A stretch of DNA of 16,987 nt from Porphyrobacter sp. UBA7686 (GTDB lineage Bacteria > Pseudomonadota > Alphaproteobacteria > Sphingomonadales > Sphingomonadaceae): contig DLGU01000212.1 in assembly GCA_002482865.1 (NCBI GenBank), positions 6,619 through 23,605 on the forward strand. Direction: 5' to 3'. This document shows positions 1-6,951 of the stretch, piece after piece; positions within the stretch are counted from its first letter, which is position 1, and each line of letters begins with the position of its first letter. The notes beneath the pieces are model-generated. The model saw only the letters and a list, made by a program, of their open reading frames with translations, was not told where the DNA came from and did not search any database. Made by a program: the position numbers and the translations under genes.

Positions 1-627
1 TCGCGCCCCGGCGTTTACGAGAGCAACATCACTGGCCCGGAAGGCAAGCGGGTGCAGGTCATCCTGCTCGATACGCGCTTTTTCCGGTCTGATCTGAAGC
101 GCGCCGCATGGACCAAGGACCGCCCGCCGCTCGGCAGCTATGTGCCGGACGAAAGCCTCGACAAGACTATGCTCGGCGATGCGCAGTGGGCGTGGCTGGA
201 GCAGGAGCTGGCCAAGCCGGCCGATCTGCGGATCGTGGTGTCCTCGACCCAGGTGATTACCACCGCGCACCAGTTTGAAGGCTGGACCAACATGCCGGTG
301 GAACGCAACCGGCTGCTGGAAATGCTCAAGAACCGCGAAGCGAGCGGGCTGGTGATCCTGTCGGGTGATCGCCACGCGGCGGGCATCTACAAGACCGCGC
401 ACAAGGGCGAGACGATGTGGGAGCTGACCAGTTCCTCACTTAACTTGTCATTTGGCGGCGACAATGATCGCAGCACCGCGCGCGAGCCTGATGCTGCACG
501 GGTGACGAAGTTCTTCTCGGAGGAGAATTACGGCCTCGTCGATATCGACTGGAAGGCCAAGGCGCTCACCATGACGCTCAAGAGCAACCAGAGCGCGACG
601 TTGGCGGAGCAGCGCTTCACATGGTGA
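1..627 (+). CDS. PhoD-type alkaline phosphatase/phosphodiesterase, C-terminal part (5' end outside window)
   Basis: The frame is open from base 1 and ends with TGA at 625-627, giving 208 visible residues, so the gene starts upstream of the window. The visible part matches the C-terminal half of the PhoD metallophosphatase family: a LLDTRFFRS stretch (about residues 22-30), a QWAWLEQEL helix, an IVVSSTQV strand and a SGDRHAAGIY motif (about 121-130) whose Asp and His are expected metal ligands. PhoD enzymes are usually exported and release phosphate from phosphodiesters and monoesters, but the signal peptide would lie outside the window. An internal GTG at base 52 is in frame but lies within conserved sequence and is not the real start. 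The gene converges on the SDR gene with a 21-base gap. The exact substrate cannot be told. Confidence 0.85.
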   Translation, partial: SRPGVYESNITGPEGKRVQVILLDTRFFRSDLKRAAWTKDRPPLGSYVPDESLDKTMLGDAQWAWLEQELAKPADLRIVVSSTQVITTAHQFEGWTNMPVERNRLLEMLKNREASGLVILSGDRHAAGIYKTAHKGETMWELTSSSLNLSFGGDNDRSTAREPDAARVTKFFSEENYGLVDIDWKAKALTMTLKSNQSATLAEQRFTW

Positions 628-648
628 GCGGCAAGAAACTCTGTAATA

Positions 649-1407
649 TCAGAGGGTAAACCCGCCGTCCGACACCATGACGTGGCCAGTGATGTTGGAA
701 GCGGCATCGCTCAGCAGGTAAAGAATGCTGTCGGCCATTTCCTCGGATGAGGCGAAGCGGCCCAAAGGTGTGGTCTTGGCCATCGCCTTCAGGGTCGCCT
801 CTCGCCCGATGGCGGCGACGGAGCGCTGGAAGTCCTCGCCGCTTTCCCAGATCGCGGTATCGACTCCTCCGGGAGCTATCGCGTTGACGCGGATGTTGTG
901 TTTGGCGTTTTCGAGCGCTGCGATCCGCGCCATGTGGGCGACGGCTGCCTTGGCGACGCCATAGGGACCGATGCCGGCAATCGGCTTCAGACCCGTGGTC
1001 GAAGCGACCACCACGGCGCTGCCACCTTTCGCTTGCATGGCCCGCAGCGACGAGGCGAGCGTCATGAACGCGCCGTCGAGATTAACCGCCATGACCTTGC
1101 GCCATTCGGCCAGAGAGACGCTTGCGATGGCTCCGCCTGAACCGATGCCTGCGTTGACAATGGCGTGGTCGAGACCCGTCAAGCGGGGTTCAATGGCTTG
1201 CCAAAGCGCCTCGTCGGCCACGCTGCCGACAATGCGGTGCACGTCGCCCGGAAGATCGAGTGCGTCGAGGCCAGCGCCGTCGACATCGACCAGAAACAAG
1301 GTCGTCGCACCGCGCGCTGCCAGTGCCTTGGCGCAGGCCGCACCGATTCCCGAAGCGGCACCGGTGACGAGCGCCGAGCGTCCGGCGAAATCCTGAATTG
1401 CTGTCAT
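649..1407 (-). CDS. SDR family NAD(P)-dependent oxidoreductase
   Basis: A 252-residue classical short-chain dehydrogenase of normal family length. It has the cofactor motif TGAASGIG at residues 15-22, an acidic residue D41 at the end of the second strand (LFLVD, which usually favours NAD over NADP), NAG at 85-87, N109, and the catalytic set S136, Y149 and K153 (YGVAK). The C-terminal end DGGFTL is typical of enoyl-ACP-reductase-like and hydroxysteroid-dehydrogenase-like SDRs. The substrate cannot be deduced. It lies 33 bases downstream of the response regulator on the same strand, so the two may share a transcript. The Shine-Dalgarno sequence before the ATG is weak (GGGACTAG, well upstream). 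A 5-bp inverted repeat (CTCTG/CAGAG, 639-654) spans its stop codon without a T-run, so termination there is not clear. Confidence 0.9.
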   Translation of the reverse strand: MTAIQDFAGRSALVTGAASGIGAACAKALAARGATTLFLVDVDGAGLDALDLPGDVHRIVGSVADEALWQAIEPRLTGLDHAIVNAGIGSGGAIASVSLAEWRKVMAVNLDGAFMTLASSLRAMQAKGGSAVVVASTTGLKPIAGIGPYGVAKAAVAHMARIAALENAKHNIRVNAIAPGGVDTAIWESGEDFQRSVAAIGREATLKAMAKTTPLGRFASSEEMADSILYLLSDAASNITGHVMVSDGGFTL

Positions 1408-1440
1408 GCGGTCAGCGGCTAGTCCCGCAAACCCAGCTGA

Positions 1441-2886
1441 TCAAGCCGCGTTATCGATCCCGAGATCGGAAAGCTTGCGGTAGAGCGTGGAACGCCCGAT
1501 CCCCAAGCGCCGAGCGACTTCGGTCATGCGCCCGCGATAATGGCCGATGGCGAGGCGGATCACGTCAGCCTCGATCTCTTCCAGCGGACGCAGGTTGCCG
1601 TCGTCGGTGTAGAGCATGATGCCCACACCTTCATGCGCGCTCGCGACGGTGACGCTGCCCTGCTCGCCGAGCATTTCTGACAATTGCGGGAAGCTGTCGG
1701 CACTCAGCGAATTGCTTTCGCAATAGACCGCGGCACGGAACAACACGGATTGAAGCTGGCGGACGTTACCCGGCCAATCATAGGCAGCTAGCAGCGCCAG
1801 CGCAGAGTCGGAGACGGAAAGGTGGTTGAGACCCGGCTGCTCGCCGATGCGGGCGAGGAAATGGCGGGTCAGCGCCGGAATATCGCCGGTGCGGTCGCGC
1901 AGGGGTGGCAACACGATGCGGGTCGCACCCAGCTTTGTGGCGAGGCCTGCATCGAATTGTCCGGCAGCGACCATTCGTTCAAGCCCGACATTGCTCGTCA
2001 CGAGCAACCGCACATCGACGCGGAACCCGTAGCTTGCGCCGACCGGCCGGATGATCCCGCTTTCGAGCGCTTCGGCGAGGCGTTGTTGCAGCGCCGGTGT
2101 CAGACGGTCGATCTCATCGAGGATCAGCGTGCCGCCATCGCAATGCTGGAATGCGCCGATCTGGCGATCGAACGCGCCGGGGAAGCTGCCGGGTTCATGG
2201 CCAAACAGCACCGAATCGATGGATCCAGGCGGAACCGAGGCGAGGTTGATGGTCCGCAAGGGTTCTTTCGAGCGCGGTGACGCACCGTGCATCGCGCGCA
2301 TCAGCATTTCCTTGCCGGTGCCGGTTTCGCCTTCGATCAGCACATGGCCATGTCCGCGCGCAGCCTTGGCGGCCTGCGCCAGCGCAGCGCGGAATTGCGG
2401 AGCAGTGCCGATCATCGCATCGAAATCGAGGCTGGCGGACATCTTCTCCGTCAGCGGCGCGAGTTCATCGCGCGGCGCTTCGCGGGTGGTGACCGTCCGC
2501 AGCGCTTCCATCAGGCGGTCGGGCGAGACGGGCTTCACCAGATAATCGCTCGCGCCAGCCCGCATAGCTTCCACGGCCAGCAGCGGCGAGGCGCTGGTGG
2601 TCAGCATCAGGATCGGCAGTGCTGGTCGGCGCGATTTGAGCTCGGCGATAAGCTGGCAGGCATCGTCACCCGGCACCCACTGGTCAAGCAGGATCGCGGA
2701 GAGCTGCATTCCCTCGCGCGTGCCAAGCATCGCAATCGCGGTCTCGGCATCCGAGGCGACAATCGTGCGCCAGCCATCACGCGCGGCAATCGCGGTGATG
2801 AGACGCGACTGCGCCGGCTCATCATCGATGAGCATGACGATTCGCGCGTCTTCCTGCGCTTCGGGGTGGCAATCAATATCCGCCAT
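1441..2886 (-). CDS. NtrC-family response regulator with degenerate AAA+ domain
   Basis: I chose ATG at 2886 (481 residues), preceded by GCAGGACCG. The frame stays open to a GTG at 3036, but those extra 50 residues show no domain. Order: receiver domain (about 14-130) with acidic pair D21-D22, phospho-acceptor D68, T96/T97 and K118, all intact; AAA+ domain (about 155-385) with Walker A GETGTGKE at 186-193 and Walker B LILDEID at 254-260; WPGNVRQL at 371-378; Fis-type helix-turn-helix at about 454-476. The sigma-54-contacting GAFTGA loop reads GSFPGA (233-238). The segment that holds the two arginine fingers in relatives reads FDAGLATKL (311-319), so both arginines are gone. It is probably a DNA-binding regulator, but may not hydrolyse ATP or activate sigma-54 normally. 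No sensor kinase is adjacent. It is divergent from the transhydrogenase operon, and a role in regulating that operon is possible but unproven. Confidence 0.85.
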   Translation of the reverse strand: MADIDCHPEAQEDARIVMLIDDEPAQSRLITAIAARDGWRTIVASDAETAIAMLGTREGMQLSAILLDQWVPGDDACQLIAELKSRRPALPILMLTTSASPLLAVEAMRAGASDYLVKPVSPDRLMEALRTVTTREAPRDELAPLTEKMSASLDFDAMIGTAPQFRAALAQAAKAARGHGHVLIEGETGTGKEMLMRAMHGASPRSKEPLRTINLASVPPGSIDSVLFGHEPGSFPGAFDRQIGAFQHCDGGTLILDEIDRLTPALQQRLAEALESGIIRPVGASYGFRVDVRLLVTSNVGLERMVAAGQFDAGLATKLGATRIVLPPLRDRTGDIPALTRHFLARIGEQPGLNHLSVSDSALALLAAYDWPGNVRQLQSVLFRAAVYCESNSLSADSFPQLSEMLGEQGSVTVASAHEGVGIMLYTDDGNLRPLEEIEADVIRLAIGHYRGRMTEVARRLGIGRSTLYRKLSDLGIDNAA

Positions 2887-3036
2887 CGGTCCTGCCGCTC
2901 GCTTTCCCTTGTCCTGCCGGGCCTTGCTGGGCTCGGTCCGACACAAGCCCTCTGCATAAGGCGGGGAGGTAAAAACGGGATTAAGACTGTACCGCGGCGG
3001 GACAGATGGGAGTGGCAGCTGAAACGTGCCTCTCAC

Positions 3037-3175
3037 TAAAGGTGACTTGAGATAGCGGGGCTGCTCCGATACGGGAGCTTCGCAGGGGCCTTGCGGCCCG
3101 GCGCATTTTTAAAGCAACCATTCGGCAACCAATCGCGCTTCGGTGCGTTCGATAGCCCAAGGGGAATTACGACCA
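3037..3175. promoter_or_regulatory. Upstream region of the oxidase subunit IV/pnt operon with two small hairpins
   Basis: This stretch lies between the extended regulator frame and the subunit IV gene. With the chosen regulator start, the whole divergent gap is 2887-3175. It should contain the promoter of the plus-strand operon, but I find no convincing -35/-10 pair. Two short inverted repeats are visible: GCTCC/GGAGC (3063-3067 and 3074-3078) and GGGCC/GGCCC (3086-3090 and 3095-3099), the second followed shortly by ATTTTTAAA. They could be operator-like sites, or a leader hairpin with a weak terminator-like tail. Stem lengths of 5 bp are common by chance in GC-rich DNA. Confidence 0.3.
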
Positions 3176-3298
3176 ATGACTGTTCACGACATGGATAAGG
3201 CCACGGCCACCTACAGCGGGTTCATGGCGACGCTCAAATGGGCTGTGCCGGTAATTGCGGTGATCGCGTTTGCCGTCGTCGCCGCGATCGCCAGCTAA
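3176..3298 (+). CDS. aa3-type cytochrome c oxidase subunit IV-like single-span protein
   Basis: A 40-residue gene from ATG 3176 to TAA 3296-3298, with GGGGAA upstream as a possible ribosome binding site. The product starts MTVHDMDKAT, followed by TYSGFMATLKW and one hydrophobic span (about residues 22-39). This matches the short bacterial aa3-type cytochrome oxidase subunit IV family (MD near the N-terminus, an aromatic/GF motif, then a single transmembrane helix). In relatives this peptide sits at the edge of the terminal oxidase in the inner membrane and is not catalytic. Here it lies 12 bases upstream of pntAA and not beside oxidase genes. I recall this arrangement from other alphaproteobacteria, so a co-regulated respiratory cluster is likely. 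Because of its size, automated gene callers may miss it. Confidence 0.8.
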   Translation: MTVHDMDKATATYSGFMATLKWAVPVIAVIAFAVVAAIAS

Positions 3299-3310
3299 GC
3301 CGGCGCCCAC

Positions 3311-4432
3311 GTGAAAATCGCCATCCTGAAAGAGCGCGCCTCAGGCGAGATGCGCGTCGCCGCTTCGCCGGAAACGGTCAAGAAGTTCGCAGCCTTGGGC
3401 TGTTCGGTTGCGGTTGAGGCCGGCGCGGGGGTGATCGCTTCGATCACTGACGCCGCCTATGCCGAAGCCGGTGCGACCATCGCTGACGCGGCGGCGACGG
3501 TGAAGGATGCTGATATCGTCCTCGGGATTCAGGCGCCCGATGTGGCGCTGCTGGCAGGCGCGAAGCCGGGCGCGATGGTGGCGGCACTGTTCGATCCTTT
3601 CATCAAGCGTGATGTGGTCGATGCCTATGCCGCCGCCGGTTACGAGGCGCTGAGCATGGAGTTCATGCCGCGTATCACCCGCGCGCAATCGATGGACGTG
3701 CTGTCCTCGCAGTCGAACCTTGCCGGTTACAAGGCCGTATTGGCGGCAGCCGACGCCTATGGCCGTGCGTTCCCGATGATGATGACCGCAGCCGGTACGG
3801 TGCAGGCCGCACGCGCCTTCATCATGGGTGTGGGCGTTGCCGGGCTTCAGGCAATTGCGACAGCTCGCCGTCTTGGCGCGCAGGTCTCGGCGACCGATGT
3901 GCGCTCGGCCACCAAGGAACAGATCCAGTCGCTGGGTGCCAAGCCGATCTTCGTCGAGAACGTTGCGGGGATCGAAGGCGAAGGTTCGGGCGGCTATGCC
4001 ACCGAAATGAGCCCGGAATACCAGAAGGCGCAGGCCGAACTGGTGAGCTCGCACATCGCCAAGCAGGATATCGTTATTACCACCGCGCTGATCCCGGGCC
4101 GCGCCGCACCGCGCCTGATCACCGACGAGCAGATCGCGACGATGAAGCCGGGCAGCGTGATTTTCGACCTTGCGGTTGCGCAGGGCGGGAACGTCGAAGG
4201 CTCAGTGGCGGATGAGGTCGTGATCAAGCACGGCGTCAAGATCATCGGCTATTCGAACACGCCCGCGCAGCTTCCCGCTGACGCATCTGCGCTGTTTGCG
4301 CGCAACCACTACAACTTCCTCAGTGCCTTCTGGGACAAGGAGCAGGGCAAGCCCGTGCTCGACGAGGAAATCGGCACTGCGATCCGCCTGACGCAGGGCG
4401 GCAAGGTCGTGAACGAGCGGCTGCTTGGTTAA
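3311..4432 (+). CDS. pntAA: NAD(P) transhydrogenase subunit alpha part 1 (domain I, NAD(H)-binding)
   Basis: A 373-residue soluble domain I of proton-translocating transhydrogenase, which couples hydride transfer from NADH to NADP+ to proton flow and supplies NADPH. It starts with GTG at 3311 (VKIAILKER), with only a poor Shine-Dalgarno sequence, so it may depend on coupling to the gene before it. Key features: the RAQSMDVLSSQSN stretch at 124-136 (NAD-binding R, Q, D, S and Q residues known from the Rhodospirillum enzyme), the Rossmann motif GVGVAG at 173-178 with D196 after the second strand, and the mobile loop GSGGYATEMS at 225-234. It belongs to the split form of the enzyme, in which the alpha chain is encoded by two genes. 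The next gene begins four bases after its stop. Confidence 0.95.
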   Translation: MKIAILKERASGEMRVAASPETVKKFAALGCSVAVEAGAGVIASITDAAYAEAGATIADAAATVKDADIVLGIQAPDVALLAGAKPGAMVAALFDPFIKRDVVDAYAAAGYEALSMEFMPRITRAQSMDVLSSQSNLAGYKAVLAAADAYGRAFPMMMTAAGTVQAARAFIMGVGVAGLQAIATARRLGAQVSATDVRSATKEQIQSLGAKPIFVENVAGIEGEGSGGYATEMSPEYQKAQAELVSSHIAKQDIVITTALIPGRAAPRLITDEQIATMKPGSVIFDLAVAQGGNVEGSVADEVVIKHGVKIIGYSNTPAQLPADASALFARNHYNFLSAFWDKEQGKPVLDEEIGTAIRLTQGGKVVNERLLG

Positions 4433-4436
4433 CCCG

Positions 4437-4802
4437 ATGGGTCTGATCAACGCCACTGTCTGGGATGTCGAAGACGCCGCCGAAGACCTCGCCTATGCGC
4501 TGGCGCATGGTGAAGTGGTGCGCTTCGCGTTCAAACTGGTGCGGGATTCGATCATATTTACGGATCGCCGAGTCCTGATGATCGACATTCAGGGGCTGAC
4601 GGGATCGAAAAAGCGGTTCCTGACGATCCCCTATCGCGCCATCACCACCTTCACGCTGGAAAGCGCGGGCCACTTCGATCTTGATACCGAACTCACGCTG
4701 ACCGTTTCGGGCAGTGCGCCGATAGCGTTCAATGTCAGCCGCGGTGCGGATGTGCCGGGACTGGTGACGCTGCTCACCGAATATCTTGCGCCGGGGAAAT
4801 AG
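4437..4802 (+). CDS. Bacterial PH-domain protein (bPH-type) within the pnt operon
   Basis: A 121-residue protein with no signal peptide or membrane span. The ATG at 4437 fits best, four bases after pntAA; an in-frame TTG at 4425 would overlap pntAA. The core from about residue 28 (VVRFAFKLVRDSIIFTDRR, then VLMIDIQGLTGSKKRFLTIPY) reads like the bacterial pleckstrin-homology fold: alternating beta strands with a TDRR turn and an IPYRAI strand, followed by a C-terminal helix (VPGLVTLLTEYL). Members of this family form multimers and have no established general function. The position between pntAA and pntAB, which must be made together, suggests co-expression with the transhydrogenase. A role in assembly or regulation is only inference. 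Family assignment is fairly sure; function is not. Confidence 0.75.
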   Translation: MGLINATVWDVEDAAEDLAYALAHGEVVRFAFKLVRDSIIFTDRRVLMIDIQGLTGSKKRFLTIPYRAITTFTLESAGHFDLDTELTLTVSGSAPIAFNVSRGADVPGLVTLLTEYLAPGK

Positions 4803-4811
4803 GGGCGATCC

Positions 4812-5093
4812 ATGGACTTCATTTCAATTCTCAGCATCTTCGTACTGGCCTGCTTTGTGGGCTATTACGTCGTCTGGTCGGTGACCCCGGCGCTGCACAC
4901 CCCGCTGATGGCGGTAACCAATGCGATTTCCTCGGTGATCATCGTCGGCGCGCTGATCGCGGCGGCTGAAGCGAACAGCCCGATTGCCAAATATCTCGGC
5001 CTGTTCGGCGTGGTGCTCGCCAGCATCAATATCTTCGGCGGGTTCGCGGTCACGCAGCGGATGCTCGCGATGTACAAGAAGAAGGGGAAGTAA
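4812..5093 (+). CDS. pntAB: NAD(P) transhydrogenase subunit alpha part 2 (membrane segment)
   Basis: A 93-residue hydrophobic protein, the usual length for PntAB, forming part of membrane domain II. It shows about three transmembrane helices (roughly residues 4-23, 32-50 and 60-80) and ends in a basic tail (MYKKKGK). The stretches HTPLMAVTNAISSVI and ASINIFGGFAVTQRMLAM are characteristic of the alpha-subunit membrane helices that pack against PntB and form the proton pathway. The ATG at 4812 lies nine bases after the PH-domain gene (AGGGGCGATCC between them serves as ribosome binding site), and pntB follows three bases after its stop. Translation of the two membrane subunits is therefore probably coupled. 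Confidence 0.95.
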   Translation: MDFISILSIFVLACFVGYYVVWSVTPALHTPLMAVTNAISSVIIVGALIAAAEANSPIAKYLGLFGVVLASINIFGGFAVTQRMLAMYKKKGK

Positions 5094-5096
5094 GAG

Positions 5097-6554
5097 ATGA
5101 GCTTCTCCATTCTTGCCGCAGGCGCGGCCCACGGGGGCGGAACGCCGGCCTGGGCGATGCTCGCTTACCTCGTTTCGGGTGTGTTCTTCATCCTCGCGTT
5201 GCGCGGACTTTCGAGCCCGGCCACCAGTCAGGCGGGTAACCGCAATGGCATGATCGGGATGGCGATTGCCGTTTCCACGACGCTCGTCACCCACAACATC
5301 GCCAATATCGTCGAGATCCTGATTGCGGTCGGTATCGGCGGCGCGATTGGCGTGGTCGTTGCCCGCCGCATCGCCATGACTGCGATGCCGGAACTGGTTG
5401 CGGGCTTCCACAGCCTCGTTGGCCTGGCCGCCGTGGTGGTCGGCTTTGGAGCGTGGCTCGATCCGGAATCCTTCGGAATTGTCGACAGCGCTGGCCAGAT
5501 CATGGCGGTTAGCCGGGTCGAACTCGGCCTTGGTATTGCCATCGGGGCGATCACCTTCTCGGGCTCGATCATCGCCTTCCTCAAGCTGTCGGGCCGGATG
5601 AGCGGTTCGCCGATCATGCTGCCAGGGCGGCACGTCATCAACCTCGGTACGCTTGCGGCGATCATTGGTTTGATCGGCCTTTACACCGTTTCGCCAGATG
5701 GCGGCGCGGGTGAGGGCTGGATGGTGATTGCGGTCGCCGTGCTGGCCTTTGCCATCGGCTTCCTGCTGATCATTCCGATTGGTGGCGCGGATATGCCCGT
5801 GGTCGTGTCGATGCTGAACAGCTATTCGGGCTGGGCAGCAGCGGCGATGGGCTTCACGCTGGGCAATTCAGCGATGATCATTACCGGGGCGCTGGTTGGC
5901 TCCTCCGGGGCGATCCTCAGCTACATCATGTGCCGGGCGATGAACCGCAGCTTCATTTCGGTGATTGCCGGCGGCTTCGGCGCAGCACCCGAAGCCGGCG
6001 GCGCAGGCGGTGCGCGCGAACAGCGGCCCTACAAGCAGGGCAGCGCGGAAGACGCCGCCTATATGCTCGAGCAGGCCGAGAAGGTCATCATCATCCCCGG
6101 TTACGGGATGGCCGTCGCCCAGGCCCAGCACGCGCTGCGCGAGATGGGCGACAAGCTCAAGGAAAAGGGCGTGGAGGTGAAGTACGCCATCCACCCCGTC
6201 GCAGGGCGTATGCCGGGGCACATGAACGTGCTCCTCGCCGAAGCCAGCGTGCCCTACGATGAAGTCTTCGAGCTTGAAGACATCAACTCCGAATTCGCCC
6301 AGTGCGATGTCGCCTTCATCATCGGCGCGAACGACGTGGTGAACCCGGCGGCCAAGACCGACAAGTCCTCGCCGATCTACGGGATGCCAGTGTTCGATGT
6401 CGACAAGGCGAAGCAGGTGTTCTTCATCAAGCGCTCGATGGGGGGCGTCGGCTATGCCGGGGTTGATAACGACGTCTTCTACATGAACCAGACCGTCATG
6501 CTGCTGGCCGACGCCAAGAAGATGGTTGAGGAAATCGTCAAGTCGCTCGATTGA
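5097..6554 (+). CDS. pntB: NAD(P) transhydrogenase subunit beta (membrane domain II and NADP(H)-binding domain III)
   Basis: A 485-residue protein of full family length. Residues about 20-290 carry many transmembrane helices, with the conserved GFHSLVGLAA containing H105, which corresponds to the proton-channel histidine of other transhydrogenases. A Gly/Ala-rich linker (about 293-306) leads to domain III, with the NADP fingerprint GYGMAVAQ at 335-342, HPVAGRMPGHMNVLLAEA at 366-383, GANDVVNP at 410-417 and KRSMGGVGYAG at 445-455. It works with PntAA and PntAB in the inner membrane. Its stop overlaps the next gene's start as TGATG (6552-6556), which suggests translational coupling. Nothing is missing or disrupted. 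Confidence 0.97.
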   Translation: MSFSILAAGAAHGGGTPAWAMLAYLVSGVFFILALRGLSSPATSQAGNRNGMIGMAIAVSTTLVTHNIANIVEILIAVGIGGAIGVVVARRIAMTAMPELVAGFHSLVGLAAVVVGFGAWLDPESFGIVDSAGQIMAVSRVELGLGIAIGAITFSGSIIAFLKLSGRMSGSPIMLPGRHVINLGTLAAIIGLIGLYTVSPDGGAGEGWMVIAVAVLAFAIGFLLIIPIGGADMPVVVSMLNSYSGWAAAAMGFTLGNSAMIITGALVGSSGAILSYIMCRAMNRSFISVIAGGFGAAPEAGGAGGAREQRPYKQGSAEDAAYMLEQAEKVIIIPGYGMAVAQAQHALREMGDKLKEKGVEVKYAIHPVAGRMPGHMNVLLAEASVPYDEVFELEDINSEFAQCDVAFIIGANDVVNPAAKTDKSSPIYGMPVFDVDKAKQVFFIKRSMGGVGYAGVDNDVFYMNQTVMLLADAKKMVEEIVKSLD

Positions 6555-6895
6555 TGCGTAAGCTCATTATCGGCCTTCTGTTGTTGATCCTTCTGGCGGG
6601 CGGGGCGGTGTTCACCGGCCTCGCCAACCCGCTGGTCGAAATGCAAGTCAAATCGGCTCTGGTCGAATCCGGCATTGGTGAGAAGCGCGCCGCCTGCATG
6701 GCGGAGCGCATGGTCGACCGTCTGACCATCCCGCAGCTGTGGAAGTTGCGCCAGGGCATGGCCGCGCAGGAGGGCGAGCCCGATGAAGGCTACGGCCTTG
6801 GCGAGCTTATCAAGCGGCTCGACCGCGTGGACGATAGCGAGGCTGTCGCCGTGCTCACCACTTCTGCAGGGCTGTGCGCGATCGGTATCGGCTGA
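6554..6895 (+). CDS. Small membrane-anchored or secreted protein of unknown function
   Basis: A 113-residue protein starting at ATG 6554, sharing one base with the pntB stop (TGATG), so it is probably co-translated. An in-frame TTG just before it is less likely. The N-terminus MRKLIIGLLLLILLAGGAVFTGLA (written with positively charged K/R then about 18 hydrophobic residues) is a signal anchor or uncleaved signal peptide, placing the rest in the periplasm. The remainder is mostly helical and charged and contains exactly two cysteines, C48 (RAACMAERM) and C108 (AGLCAIG), which could form a disulfide. I do not recognise the family. Its place at the end of the pnt operon suggests co-expression with transhydrogenase but does not prove a shared role. 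Confidence 0.75.
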   Translation: MRKLIIGLLLLILLAGGAVFTGLANPLVEMQVKSALVESGIGEKRAACMAERMVDRLTIPQLWKLRQGMAAQEGEPDEGYGLGELIKRLDRVDDSEAVAVLTTSAGLCAIGIG

Positions 6896-6951
6896 GGCTT
6901 GCAATTGCTCCCCCGCCTGCGCAACACTGCGCGTCGGAGAGGGAGAATATC

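Noticed and set aside
639..654. CTCTG/CAGAG inverted repeat between the phosphatase and SDR genes, considered as a bidirectional terminator.
   Set aside because: Five-bp stem without T-runs on either side, and overlapping the SDR stop codon.
2887..3036. Fifty-residue N-terminal extension of the response regulator from a GTG at 3036.
   Set aside because: No domain, no strong ribosome binding site at 3036, and receiver domains usually start within about 15-20 residues of the N-terminus, as they do with the ATG at 2886.
3063..3108. Two hairpins followed by ATTTTTAAA upstream of the pnt operon, considered as an attenuator or terminator.
   Set aside because: Both stems are only 5 bp and the T-run is offset by several bases; not enough to call a terminator, so only noted within the upstream region.
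4824..5633. Long open frame (269 codons) on the minus strand opposite pntAB/pntB.
   Set aside because: It is the antisense shadow of two clear transhydrogenase genes; its product is rich in Asp, Arg and His with no family pattern, as expected from GC-rich codon bias.
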